A stretch of 51,434 nucleotides of DNA from Acidobacteriaceae bacterium. GTDB lineage: Bacteria > Acidobacteriota > Terriglobia > Terriglobales > Acidobacteriaceae. The stretch spans positions 1 through 51,434 of the forward strand of contig JANYBT010000148.1 in assembly GCA_025360645.1 (NCBI GenBank). Direction: 5' to 3'. The notes below the pieces were generated by a model, which searched no databases, was not told where the DNA came from, and saw only the letters and a program-made list of their open reading frames with translations. Positions 1-7,779 of the stretch are shown in pieces; position 1 is the stretch's first letter, and each line of letters starts with the position of its first letter. Position numbers and translations under genes: made by a program.

Positions 1-302
1 GTAGTGCGATTCTAGAGACCGTGGCGGCCATCCATCACCCCGGGAGGCCTAGAAGGTCATCTCGACCACTTGAGGGGCCTTAGAACGCGTTTAAACGCAA
101 AATCCAAAAAACAGTGTAGATTTTACACTATTACAAAAATAGCTTTGGGATATAACATTTTGCGTTGGGGGGATGATTGTGTCCCCAAAGCACTCAGCAT
201 GCCCAAGCATCCCTTCCCGCTCGGCCAATTGTCCCGTCACGTCTCCAGCCGATTTGACGCTCGCAGTAGTATGGTTTGGCATTATCGGCGACCCTTCCCA
301 TC
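1..302. other. Intergenic region upstream of the permease operon with two palindromes
   Basis: No convincing gene is seen. Positions 87-98 form a perfect 12-bp palindrome (GCGTTTAAACGC). Positions 113-129 form a 6-bp inverted repeat (AGTGTA, 5-nt spacer, TACACT). The stretch from about 90 to 165 is much more AT-rich than its surroundings and contains TATAAC at 151-156, so it is a plausible promoter/operator region for the transporter operon that follows. I could not fit a clear -35 box at normal spacing. What precedes position 1 is unknown. Confidence 0.4.
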
Positions 303-1268
303 ATGGTCTATCTTGCCCGACGACTGCTGCACACCGCGTTCCTGCTGATGGGCGTTTCCATTCTCTCGTTTCTTTTTTTGGAACTCGCGCCGGGCGACTA
401 TGTCAGCGAGATGCTGCTGAACCCTCAGGTCTCACCCGAGACGGTCGCGGCCATGCGGGCGCAATACGGACTGGACCGCCCGCCGCCCGTGCGCTATTTC
501 GACTGGGTCAAAGCGGTGGCCCATGGTGATCTGGGATATTCCTTCGCTTACAACTTGCCGGTTGCGTCTCTGCTCGGGGGGCGCGCGCGCAACACATTGT
601 TTCTGACCATCGCCGCCGCTGTGCTGGCTTGGCTGTTGGCGCTGCCTCTCGGCGTCTTGGCGGCGGAGCACAGGGGCGGCTGGTTCGACTCGATTCTGGG
701 GGTGGGCACGTCGACTTTGTTGGCCACTCCCGATCTGCTGCTGCCGCTGGTGCTGGTAATTTTCGCGGTGCGCAGCGGACGATTTCCTGTGGGCGGCATG
801 ACCTCGCTCGACTATTCGGATCTCTCCGCAGCCGGAAAGCTGCATGACCTGGTGTCGCATGCCACCCTGCCCGTGATCGCGCTAGCACTCACCACGCTTC
901 CGGTGCTGGTTCGCCATGTACGCGCCAGCGTACTCGATGCCCTGGCTACTCCGTCGCTGGTGACCGCGCGCGCCTATGGCATCCGCAAGCACGGTATTCT
1001 CTTGCGGCACACGCTTCGACTCGCGGCCAATCCGATCATCACTCTCGGAGGCCTCTCGATTGCGACGCTGCTTAGCAGTTCCCTGCTGGTGGAGGTGATC
1101 ATGAGCTGGCCGGGGCTGGGACCGATGCTACTGGAAGCCATCCTGGGCCGGGACTTCTACGTGGTGATTGGCGCGGTCATGTTTTCGACCGTGTTGCTGA
1201 CCTTGGGAAATTTCACCGCGGACGCGCTGCTTTACCTGATGGACCCGCGGACACGAGTGCGGCCCTAA
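303..1268 (+). CDS. ABC transporter permease, DppB/OppB type
   Basis: One of two inner-membrane permease subunits of a peptide-class ABC importer. The 321-aa product has an N-terminal membrane anchor (YLARRLLHTAFLL), the short periplasmic segment with the LAPGDYVSEML-type motif usual in OppB/DppB, and four to five further hydrophobic segments. The cytoplasmic EAA-type loop is visible near residues 220-245 (ARAYGIRKHGILLRHTL), which would dock on an ATPase. Length is normal for the family. ATG 303 was chosen because it begins directly before the membrane anchor; an in-frame TTG at 276 is possible, and neither has a strong ribosome site. The stop overlaps the next start by one base (TAATG). No ATPase gene lies in the window, so the transporter must borrow one. 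Substrate cannot be read from sequence. Confidence 0.9.
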   Translation: MVYLARRLLHTAFLLMGVSILSFLFLELAPGDYVSEMLLNPQVSPETVAAMRAQYGLDRPPPVRYFDWVKAVAHGDLGYSFAYNLPVASLLGGRARNTLFLTIAAAVLAWLLALPLGVLAAEHRGGWFDSILGVGTSTLLATPDLLLPLVLVIFAVRSGRFPVGGMTSLDYSDLSAAGKLHDLVSHATLPVIALALTTLPVLVRHVRASVLDALATPSLVTARAYGIRKHGILLRHTLRLAANPIITLGGLSIATLLSSSLLVEVIMSWPGLGPMLLEAILGRDFYVVIGAVMFSTVLLTLGNFTADALLYLMDPRTRVRP

Positions 1269-2296
1269 TGCGCCATAAGAAAACAATCCGGTGGCTGGTG
1301 GGATTCTTGCTGCTGCTGCATCTGGCGGCATTGCTGGCCGGATTTCTCGCACCGTATTCGCCCACGACGCAGGAACGAGAATTTCCCTACGCGGCGCCGA
1401 CGCGCATTCATTTCGTGGATGGCAGCGGCCACTTCCATCTGCGGCCGTTCGTGTACGGGGTGGAGCAGTCGAGCAGCGACAGCCAAATCTCCGCAGACCA
1501 TCTGGCGAATGTCCACTCGCTGCGTTTCATGGTTCCCGGTGAGCGCTATCCGGTAGCAGGTTGGTGGAAGAGCAACCTCCATCTTTTTGGTGTGGACGCG
1601 CCCGGCAAACTTTTTCTTTTGGGGACGGACGGCTACGGCCGCGACCAATTTTCGCGGCTGTGGTTTGGCAGCCAGATTTCCCTGGTTACGCCGCTGGTGG
1701 CAACCGTCATCTCGCTGGGGATGGGGGTCACGCTTGGCGCTATGGCCGGTTTTTGGGGCGGGTGGGTGGATGAGTTGATCATGCGGATGGCCGAACTCTT
1801 TGTCGCGATTCCCTGGCTGTATCTTCTGTTCGCGGTGCGCGCCGCGCTGCCTTTGAGTATTTCGCCGGTGGGCGCTTTCTTGCTGCTGGTGACCGTCATC
1901 GGAACCGTCGGTTGGGCCCGTCCAGCGCGCTTGATCCGCAGCGTGGTGCTCACGACACGCCAGCAGGATTTTGTGCTGGCGGCGCGCGCTGCGGGCGCCA
2001 CTTCCGGATCCATTCTCTGGCAGCACATCCTCCCGCAGACCTGGGGAGTGGTGGTGACCCAGGCCGCCATCCTGATTCCGCAATACCTGCTCGCCGAAGT
2101 TACGTTGTCGTTTCTGGGCATTGGCGTTCCTGAGCCCACACCGAGTTGGGGAAATATGGCCGGATCAGTCCAACAGTACTCGATCCTGACCAGCTACTGG
2201 TGGATGTTGATTCCGGTGATAGTAATCATTCCGGTGATGTATGTTTATGATCGTCTTGCCGCAGCGTTGCATGAGCCAGTAAAATCCTCCGCATAG
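1268..2296 (+). CDS. ABC transporter permease, DppC/OppC type
   Basis: Second permease subunit of the peptide-class importer, 342 aa. It has the OppC_N-like first membrane helix (residues about 8-28), then an unusually long periplasmic stretch of about 85 residues before the transmembrane domain. The typical TDGYGRDQFSRL motif, matching the family's GTDxxGRD signature, sits near residue 120. The EAA-type loop (ARAAGATSGSILWQHILP) is near residues 238-255. It begins on the last base of the upstream permease stop codon, so the two are translationally coupled. The long periplasmic insertion between helix 1 and the GRD motif is the only oddity. Assignment to the DppC family is secure; the transported peptide is unknown. 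Confidence 0.9.
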   Translation: MRHKKTIRWLVGFLLLLHLAALLAGFLAPYSPTTQEREFPYAAPTRIHFVDGSGHFHLRPFVYGVEQSSSDSQISADHLANVHSLRFMVPGERYPVAGWWKSNLHLFGVDAPGKLFLLGTDGYGRDQFSRLWFGSQISLVTPLVATVISLGMGVTLGAMAGFWGGWVDELIMRMAELFVAIPWLYLLFAVRAALPLSISPVGAFLLLVTVIGTVGWARPARLIRSVVLTTRQQDFVLAARAAGATSGSILWQHILPQTWGVVVTQAAILIPQYLLAEVTLSFLGIGVPEPTPSWGNMAGSVQQYSILTSYWWMLIPVIVIIPVMYVYDRLAAALHEPVKSSA

Positions 2297-2335
2297 GCCG
2301 AAGGCGCGACCTGCGGGAGCGCAGTTCAACCAGCA

Positions 2336-4075
2336 ATGAGAAAACTTCGTCTGAGTTTCCTGCTGTACGTACTGGCCGGAGCAGTGGCGCAGGGGTTCGC
2401 CCTGCCCCCGATCGTTCATGCCACGCCCGAAGAACTGCTCATCACTCACAACTCAGTTGGACGCCGCGGCGGACGGGTGGTGGTCTCGCAGCACGCGGAA
2501 GCGAAGACTCTGAACCCAGTGTTGGCAGTGGACCGCCCTTCCCGGGAAGTGTTGGGAGTGCTAAATGCCGACCTGATCCACATCAACCGCCTGACTCACC
2601 AAACCGAGTCGGCATTAGCGAAATCGTGGAAGGTTTCTCGCGACGGCAAGCAATACACGTTGCAGCTTCGGCGGGGGATTCGCTTTTCTGACGGGGAGCC
2701 CTTCGACTCCCAGGACGTGACGTTTTCTTTCCAGGTCTATTTGGACGAAAAATCGAATTCCTCGCAACGCGATCTGCTGATGATCGAGGGCAAGCCGATT
2801 GCGGTGGCAGCGCTGGGCCCTTATGCGGTGCGAGTGACTCTGCCGCAGCCTTACGCCGCCGGGGACCGACTGTTCGACGGGATCGCCATGCTGCCACGGC
2901 ATCTGCTGGAGCAAGGCTACCGCGAAGGCAAGCTTGGGCAGGCGTGGCCGTTGACGGTGACGCCAGCGCAAATCGCCGGCCTCGGTCCATTCCGGGTGAA
3001 GAAATACACTCCTGGGCAGCAGATCGCTCTCGAGCGCAATCCGCATTATTGGAAAGCAGATTCCAAAGGCAACCGCCTGCCCTATCTCGATGAACTGGTG
3101 TTTTTGGTGCTGGCCAACGAGGATGCGGAAGCCCCGCGATTCGAAGCTGGCGACACCGATATTCTCAGTCCGGTCGGCGCGAAACTGTTTGAAGTCTTGG
3201 GCAAGGACGCGAGCCAGGGGTCCCGCCTACAGGATGCGGGGCCGGGGCTGGAATACAACTTCCTCCTGTTCAACATGAATGACGATGTGGCGGGACGGCT
3301 GCCTGAAATTGCGCGCGAACAAAAGTGGTTCAAAGATCTCGCGTTTCGCGAAGCAGTATCGCAGGCTACCAATCGGGAAGACGTAGTCCGCCTGGTTTAC
3401 CTGGCGCGGGGTACGGCATTGGCATCCCATGTAACGCCGGGTAACCGGGCATGGATGGATTCTCGCTTGCAACCCCGCCCTGCCTCAACGGAGCATGCCC
3501 GGAAGGTGTTGGCGTCCGCGGGGTATGGATGGAGTTCCGAAGGTTTGCTGCACGACCCGGCTGGTCAGATGGTGGAGTTTTCCATCCTGGTGAGTTCCAG
3601 CAACCAGCAGCGCACTCACATGGCGAATTTGATTCAGGAGGACCTCAAAAAACTGGGGATGCAAGTGAGTGTAGTTCCGCTGGAGTTTCGGAGCTTCGTG
3701 CAACGGGTGATGCAGACCCACAACTACGAAATCGCAGTGATGGGCTTTGCCAGTGGCGACACGGATCCCAATGGCGAGATGAATTTCTGGCTGTCGAGCG
3801 GGTCGAACCATCTTTGGAACCTCGGCCAAAAGAAGCCGGCCACCGACTGGGAGGCCGAGATCGATGTGCTGATGCAGAAACAGCTGACCGCACGCGATCC
3901 CAAGGCACGAAAGAAACTCTACGACAGGGTACAGCAGATCGTGGCGGAGCAATTGCCGATCGTGGTCATTGCGAGCCCGCATATTCTGGTCGGAAGCAAA
4001 TTAAAGCTGAAGAATTTCGAGCCGGCAATCCTGGCGCCGTATGCGCTGCACAATGTAGAAGAGCTATTCTGGTGA
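2336..4075 (+). CDS. ABC transporter solute-binding protein, family 5 (peptide/nickel class)
   Basis: Periplasmic binding protein that delivers substrate to the two permeases upstream. The 579-aa product starts with a signal peptide (MRKLRLSFLLYVLAGAVAQG, with likely cleavage near residue 23-30) and has the SBP_bac_5 layout: an early lobe with the ESALAKSWKVS and RRGIRFSDGEPFDSQDV segments, and the later RRDLAFREA-like segment (KDLAFREAVSQATNREDVV). There is no obvious lipobox, so it is probably soluble in the periplasm. It follows the DppC gene after 39 nt, and its stop codon overlaps a GTG start of the downstream sigma factor gene (GTGA). This arrangement places a transcription factor in the same operon as the importer, which is unusual. 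Confidence 0.9.
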   Translation: MRKLRLSFLLYVLAGAVAQGFALPPIVHATPEELLITHNSVGRRGGRVVVSQHAEAKTLNPVLAVDRPSREVLGVLNADLIHINRLTHQTESALAKSWKVSRDGKQYTLQLRRGIRFSDGEPFDSQDVTFSFQVYLDEKSNSSQRDLLMIEGKPIAVAALGPYAVRVTLPQPYAAGDRLFDGIAMLPRHLLEQGYREGKLGQAWPLTVTPAQIAGLGPFRVKKYTPGQQIALERNPHYWKADSKGNRLPYLDELVFLVLANEDAEAPRFEAGDTDILSPVGAKLFEVLGKDASQGSRLQDAGPGLEYNFLLFNMNDDVAGRLPEIAREQKWFKDLAFREAVSQATNREDVVRLVYLARGTALASHVTPGNRAWMDSRLQPRPASTEHARKVLASAGYGWSSEGLLHDPAGQMVEFSILVSSSNQQRTHMANLIQEDLKKLGMQVSVVPLEFRSFVQRVMQTHNYEIAVMGFASGDTDPNGEMNFWLSSGSNHLWNLGQKKPATDWEAEIDVLMQKQLTARDPKARKKLYDRVQQIVAEQLPIVVIASPHILVGSKLKLKNFEPAILAPYALHNVEELFW

Positions 4076-4704
4076 AAGCGACGGCGCGAGGGCCCATGGT
4101 GCGGGATCTTGGCAGTAGAGATCGGGAAGCGCCAGAAGTGCACTGGCCGGATGCGCATTTGGTGCGCGAGTGCCTGACCGGAAACGATCGAGCCTGGGCC
4201 GCCTTGATTCAGCGTTACAAGCGGCTGATCTATTCCGTTCCCGTGAAATATGGCGCCAGCCCTGAAGATGCCGCCGACATTTTCCAGTCGGTCTGTCTGG
4301 AGATGTTTTCGCAACTCTCCAAATTACGGAAAGTGGATTCATTGAAGTCGTGGCTCATCACCGTGGCCGCCCATCAGTCCTTACGTTGGAAGCATCGACA
4401 GCGGCTGGGCGATGTAGAGTTGGACGCTCCCAACGAACAGGGCGAACGGGTGACGCTGAAGGCCTCGGACATCCTGCCGCCGCAAGTGCTGGAAGAATTG
4501 GAGCGGGAGCAAACCCTGCGGGAAGCCTTGAGGAAATTGCGTCCGCGCTGTATGGAAATGGTGAAGCTGCTATTTTATGAGCAACCCCCTCTGCCCTACG
4601 CGGAAGTCGCCCAGCGCTTGGGAATTGCCACCGGTTCCATCGGCTTCATCCGCAACCGTTGCCTTAAGAGCCTGCAGAATATTTTGACCAAGATGGGATT
4701 TTGA
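4072..4704 (+). CDS. ECF-type RNA polymerase sigma factor
   Basis: A 210-aa sigma-70 family protein of the extracytoplasmic-function group. Region 2 is seen at about residues 25-110 (LVRECLTGNDRAWAALIQRY, then ASPEDAADIFQSVCLEMF and the SWLITVAAHQS segment). Region 4 lies at the C-terminus (LRPRCMEMVKLLF, then YAEVAQRLGIATGSIGFIR as the DNA-reading helix-turn-helix). GTG 4072 is chosen because it overlaps the upstream stop as GTGA; ATG 4096 is an alternative that loses eight residues. It lies 4 bp from the TPR-CHAT protease gene, and such ECF/CHAT pairs recur in Acidobacteria and Planctomycetes. A membrane anti-sigma factor is not adjacent. The soluble zinc-finger-like protein at 9412 is the only nearby candidate partner. 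The regulon is not visible. Confidence 0.88.
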   Translation: MKATARGPMVRDLGSRDREAPEVHWPDAHLVRECLTGNDRAWAALIQRYKRLIYSVPVKYGASPEDAADIFQSVCLEMFSQLSKLRKVDSLKSWLITVAAHQSLRWKHRQRLGDVELDAPNEQGERVTLKASDILPPQVLEELEREQTLREALRKLRPRCMEMVKLLFYEQPPLPYAEVAQRLGIATGSIGFIRNRCLKSLQNILTKMGF

Positions 4705-4708
4705 ATCA

Positions 4709-7588
4709 ATGCCGGCTGTAAAGACAGGGAGCCGCACGGACTGGATCGAGCAGATCTCCCTGAGCGACAACGAAAAAACGCGCCGCCGGCTGCTGCAGCG
4801 GCATATTGTCCGCGGCAGCAACGGATGTGTGGACCGCCTCTACGCCGAGGTAGTGCGGCTGGCTCGCATGGACCTGCACCGGGCCAGTCGCGTGGCGCAA
4901 GCCTTGCAATGGCTGGCAGCGGACTTGCAAGAAAACTACGGCAACGCGCAGAGCCTGCGAGCGCAAGGTCACATTTCCTATCTGTCCGGCAACTACCGTG
5001 AATCGGTGGGACACCATCAGGCTGCCCTGAAACTGTTCCAGTCGATGGGGATTGAACTGGACTCCGCTCGAGCCATGATGAACCAACTGCAGCCCTTGAT
5101 TTACCTGGGCGAGTATAAGCCGGCTTTCGATTTGGCGGAAAAGGCGCGGGCTATTTTTCATCGATTGGGAGACGAAGTACGGCTGGCCCGGCTAGACACC
5201 AACATGGGCAACATTCTGTATCGCCAGGATCGCTTCGCCCGGGCCCTTGAACTTTATCGCCGCGCCTACAATGTCCTCATCGAACGGGGCGATACCCAGG
5301 ATGTCGCCATCGTACTGCGCAACATGGCGGTGTGTTACATCAGCCTCAACCGTTTCGACCAGGCGCTGGAAACCTATCGCGAAGCCCGCGAACATTGTGA
5401 TCGGCACGGTCTGGCGCTGCTGACTGCCGAGTGCGATTACAACATCGCTTACCTGCACTACATTCGCGGCGAATACACCAAAGCCCTGGAGCTGTATGGC
5501 ATCACGCGCGCCCTGTGCGAAGGACTTTCCGACCCTTACCACTGTGCCCTGTGCGATTTGGACCAGTCGGAACTCTATGTGGAACTCAACCTGAGTGAGG
5601 AAGGGCAGGAGCTGGCCCGCCGGGCCTGCGAAGGATTTGAAAAACTGGGAATGGGGTACGAAGCCGCCAAGGCGGTCACTTTTGAAGCCCTTGCGCTCAG
5701 CCAGCAGCGCGAGACCAAACGAGCGTTGGAGATGTTCCGCCGGGCGCGGTCGATGTTCCAACGGGAGTCCAATGAGGTCTGGCCTGCGGTGATCGATATC
5801 TGCTGCGCGGCGGTCTTGATTGAGGCGGAAGACTATCGCAAAGCCCGGCAGCTCTGCGAGTCCGCCCGGGCCTACTTCAGCAATTCCCCGCTGGTCACGC
5901 GCACCGCGGTTTGCGAGCTGCTGCTGGCCAAACTGGATCTGCAGGCAGGCAGCCTGCAAAATGCTCTCGACCACTGTAACCGTGCCTTGGACTTGCTGGC
6001 CGGCGCCGAAGCTCCCGCGATCGAATTCCAGGCAAATTTCATGCTCGGCTCCGTGCAGGAAGCCCTCGGGCTGGAAGACGCCGCCTATCTGTCTTATTTG
6101 AATGCCCACCGCTACCTGGAGGGACTGCGCAGCCACTTGGTGGGGGAAGACTTCAAGATCGCCTTTCTCAAAGACAAGCTGAAGGTCTATGAAAATCTGG
6201 TGTGCTTGTCGTTACGTCCGCAGGTCGGACCGCGCGGTCCGGAATTGGCCTTCGATTTCATCGAACGCGCGAAATCGCGAAGCCTGGCCGACCTGATTAG
6301 TTCCAGTCTGCATGCGGTGCTTCCCAAGTCAGAGCGCAGTCAGGGGATGGCCGATCAGGTGAAGGAACTGCGCGAACAATTGAGTCTGGCTTACCGTCAC
6401 GCGCAGCAAGAAGAGATGAAGGGCGAGAGCGGCGGGGCGGAGCGAGCCATCAAACTGCGAGCTAAGTCTCGCGCCTACCAGACCAAGTTTGATCGGGTGT
6501 TCACGCGCCTGGGCTCCAGCGAGCGCGAGTATACCGCGCTGGTAAACGCGGGCACCCTCTCCCTGGAGACGATTCGCTCCACCATCCCCGATGATTCCAT
6601 GATCGTGGAGTACTACCAGGCGCGAGGCATTCTCTACGTCTGTCTGCTGACCCGGACCAGCCTGGAGGTTGTGCCTCTGGGGCCGGCCGCCCCGGTACGC
6701 GAAATTTTTCGCTTCCTTCAGTTTCAACTCTCAAAATTTCGTTTGGGCCAAAGTTACCTGGACCGTTTCCAGAACACGATTCGCGGCGCCACCGACGATC
6801 ACTTGCAGGAATTGCACCGGCGATTGGTGGCGCCGATACGACACCAGCTTCGCACCAGTCATCTCATTGTGGTTCCGCATGGTTTCCTGCACTACCTGCC
6901 GTTCCACGCCTTGCAGCAAGAGGGCCGATACCTGATCGACGACTTTTCCCTGTCTTACGCGCCCAGCGCCAGTGTATATGCCCTGTGTGCGCTGCGGCCC
7001 GCTTCCCCGTACCGCCAATCGCTGGTCTTGGGAATCCCAGACCGCTTCGCGCCCTACATCAGCGATGAGGCCCGTGCGGTGGGAGACATCCTGCCTCACG
7101 CCCGGGTGTGTCTCGGCGAGGGAGCCACGCGCGAGGTGCTGTGGGAGTACGCGCCCCGAAGCCGCTTCGTGCATATCGCCACCCATGGGCTGTTCCGGCA
7201 GGACAACCCGATGTTTTCCTCCATCCGCCTGGGGGGATCGGAATTGAATCTCTTCGATCTTTACCGGCTGCGGCTCTCCTCAGAACTGATCACCTTGAGC
7301 GGCTGTGGTACGGGGCTCAATGTGGTGGTGGGCGGGGATGAACTGCTGGGCTTGGTTCGCGGCCTGCTTTATGCCGGCACCCAGGCGCTGATGGTGACGC
7401 TGTGGGAGGTGAACGATGCCAGCACCAGTGAATTCATGCAGGCGTTTTATCGCTGCCTGTCCACCGAGCCCAATAAAGCTCTGGCGCTGCGAAAGGCCAT
7501 GAAGTCGGTACGCGAAAGCAATCCGCTGCCTTACTATTGGGCGCCGTTCGTCCTGATCGGCAAGTATGATTCGGCCCCGCAAAAATAA
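4709..7588 (+). CDS. TPR-CHAT protein (tetratricopeptide sensor with caspase-fold protease domain)
   Basis: A 959-aa cytoplasmic protein; no signal peptide or membrane helix. About ten tetratricopeptide repeats run from about residue 75 to 440 (for example ALELYRRAYNVL, ALETYREAREHC, ALELYGITRALC). A coiled-coil-like linker follows at about 545-610, then a CHAT domain at about 640-955. The catalytic dyad is intact: His826 in HIATHG and Cys866 in LSGCGTG. CHAT domains are clan CD (caspase/separase fold) proteases, with substrate choice set by the TPR part in known examples such as the TPR-CHAT of type III-E CRISPR. The gene follows the ECF sigma gene by 4 bp, so the two are co-expressed. Neither substrate nor trigger is known; peptide or protein binding by the TPR solenoid is expected. 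Confidence 0.9.
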   Translation: MPAVKTGSRTDWIEQISLSDNEKTRRRLLQRHIVRGSNGCVDRLYAEVVRLARMDLHRASRVAQALQWLAADLQENYGNAQSLRAQGHISYLSGNYRESVGHHQAALKLFQSMGIELDSARAMMNQLQPLIYLGEYKPAFDLAEKARAIFHRLGDEVRLARLDTNMGNILYRQDRFARALELYRRAYNVLIERGDTQDVAIVLRNMAVCYISLNRFDQALETYREAREHCDRHGLALLTAECDYNIAYLHYIRGEYTKALELYGITRALCEGLSDPYHCALCDLDQSELYVELNLSEEGQELARRACEGFEKLGMGYEAAKAVTFEALALSQQRETKRALEMFRRARSMFQRESNEVWPAVIDICCAAVLIEAEDYRKARQLCESARAYFSNSPLVTRTAVCELLLAKLDLQAGSLQNALDHCNRALDLLAGAEAPAIEFQANFMLGSVQEALGLEDAAYLSYLNAHRYLEGLRSHLVGEDFKIAFLKDKLKVYENLVCLSLRPQVGPRGPELAFDFIERAKSRSLADLISSSLHAVLPKSERSQGMADQVKELREQLSLAYRHAQQEEMKGESGGAERAIKLRAKSRAYQTKFDRVFTRLGSSEREYTALVNAGTLSLETIRSTIPDDSMIVEYYQARGILYVCLLTRTSLEVVPLGPAAPVREIFRFLQFQLSKFRLGQSYLDRFQNTIRGATDDHLQELHRRLVAPIRHQLRTSHLIVVPHGFLHYLPFHALQQEGRYLIDDFSLSYAPSASVYALCALRPASPYRQSLVLGIPDRFAPYISDEARAVGDILPHARVCLGEGATREVLWEYAPRSRFVHIATHGLFRQDNPMFSSIRLGGSELNLFDLYRLRLSSELITLSGCGTGLNVVVGGDELLGLVRGLLYAGTQALMVTLWEVNDASTSEFMQAFYRCLSTEPNKALALRKAMKSVRESNPLPYYWAPFVLIGKYDSAPQK

Positions 7589-7640
7589 ATTGCACCGGCC
7601 CTATATTTTTTTCCCTTGGCTCATCCCTACTAGATTGTAG

Positions 7641-7677
7641 CTGCGGATGGACGGTCAAATTGGCTGACCGTCCGCAG
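7641..7677 (+). terminator. Hairpin after the CHAT gene
   Basis: Positions 7649-7657 and 7665-7673 form a perfect 9-bp stem (GGACGGTCA / TGACCGTCC) with a 7-nt loop, with further pairing outside it (CTGCGG at 7641, CCGCAG at 7672). No T-run follows, so it may be a weak or factor-assisted terminator, or an RNA-processing hairpin separating the ABC-sigma-CHAT operon from the regulator gene. Confidence 0.4.
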
Positions 7678-7779
7678 CCCTCCCCCGATCGATACGAACC
7701 GTGAGTAGAGCTTTCTCGAGCGAGCCACAGCCGACGACGGAGAGGAGGATCCAGGTAATTTTCTGAGGGGGAAAGCAGA

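Noticed and set aside
3451-4071. N-terminal extension of the ECF sigma gene over the solute-binding protein gene
   Set aside because: The frame is open, but residues look non-coding and overlap a clear SBP; the sigma fold starts after 4072.
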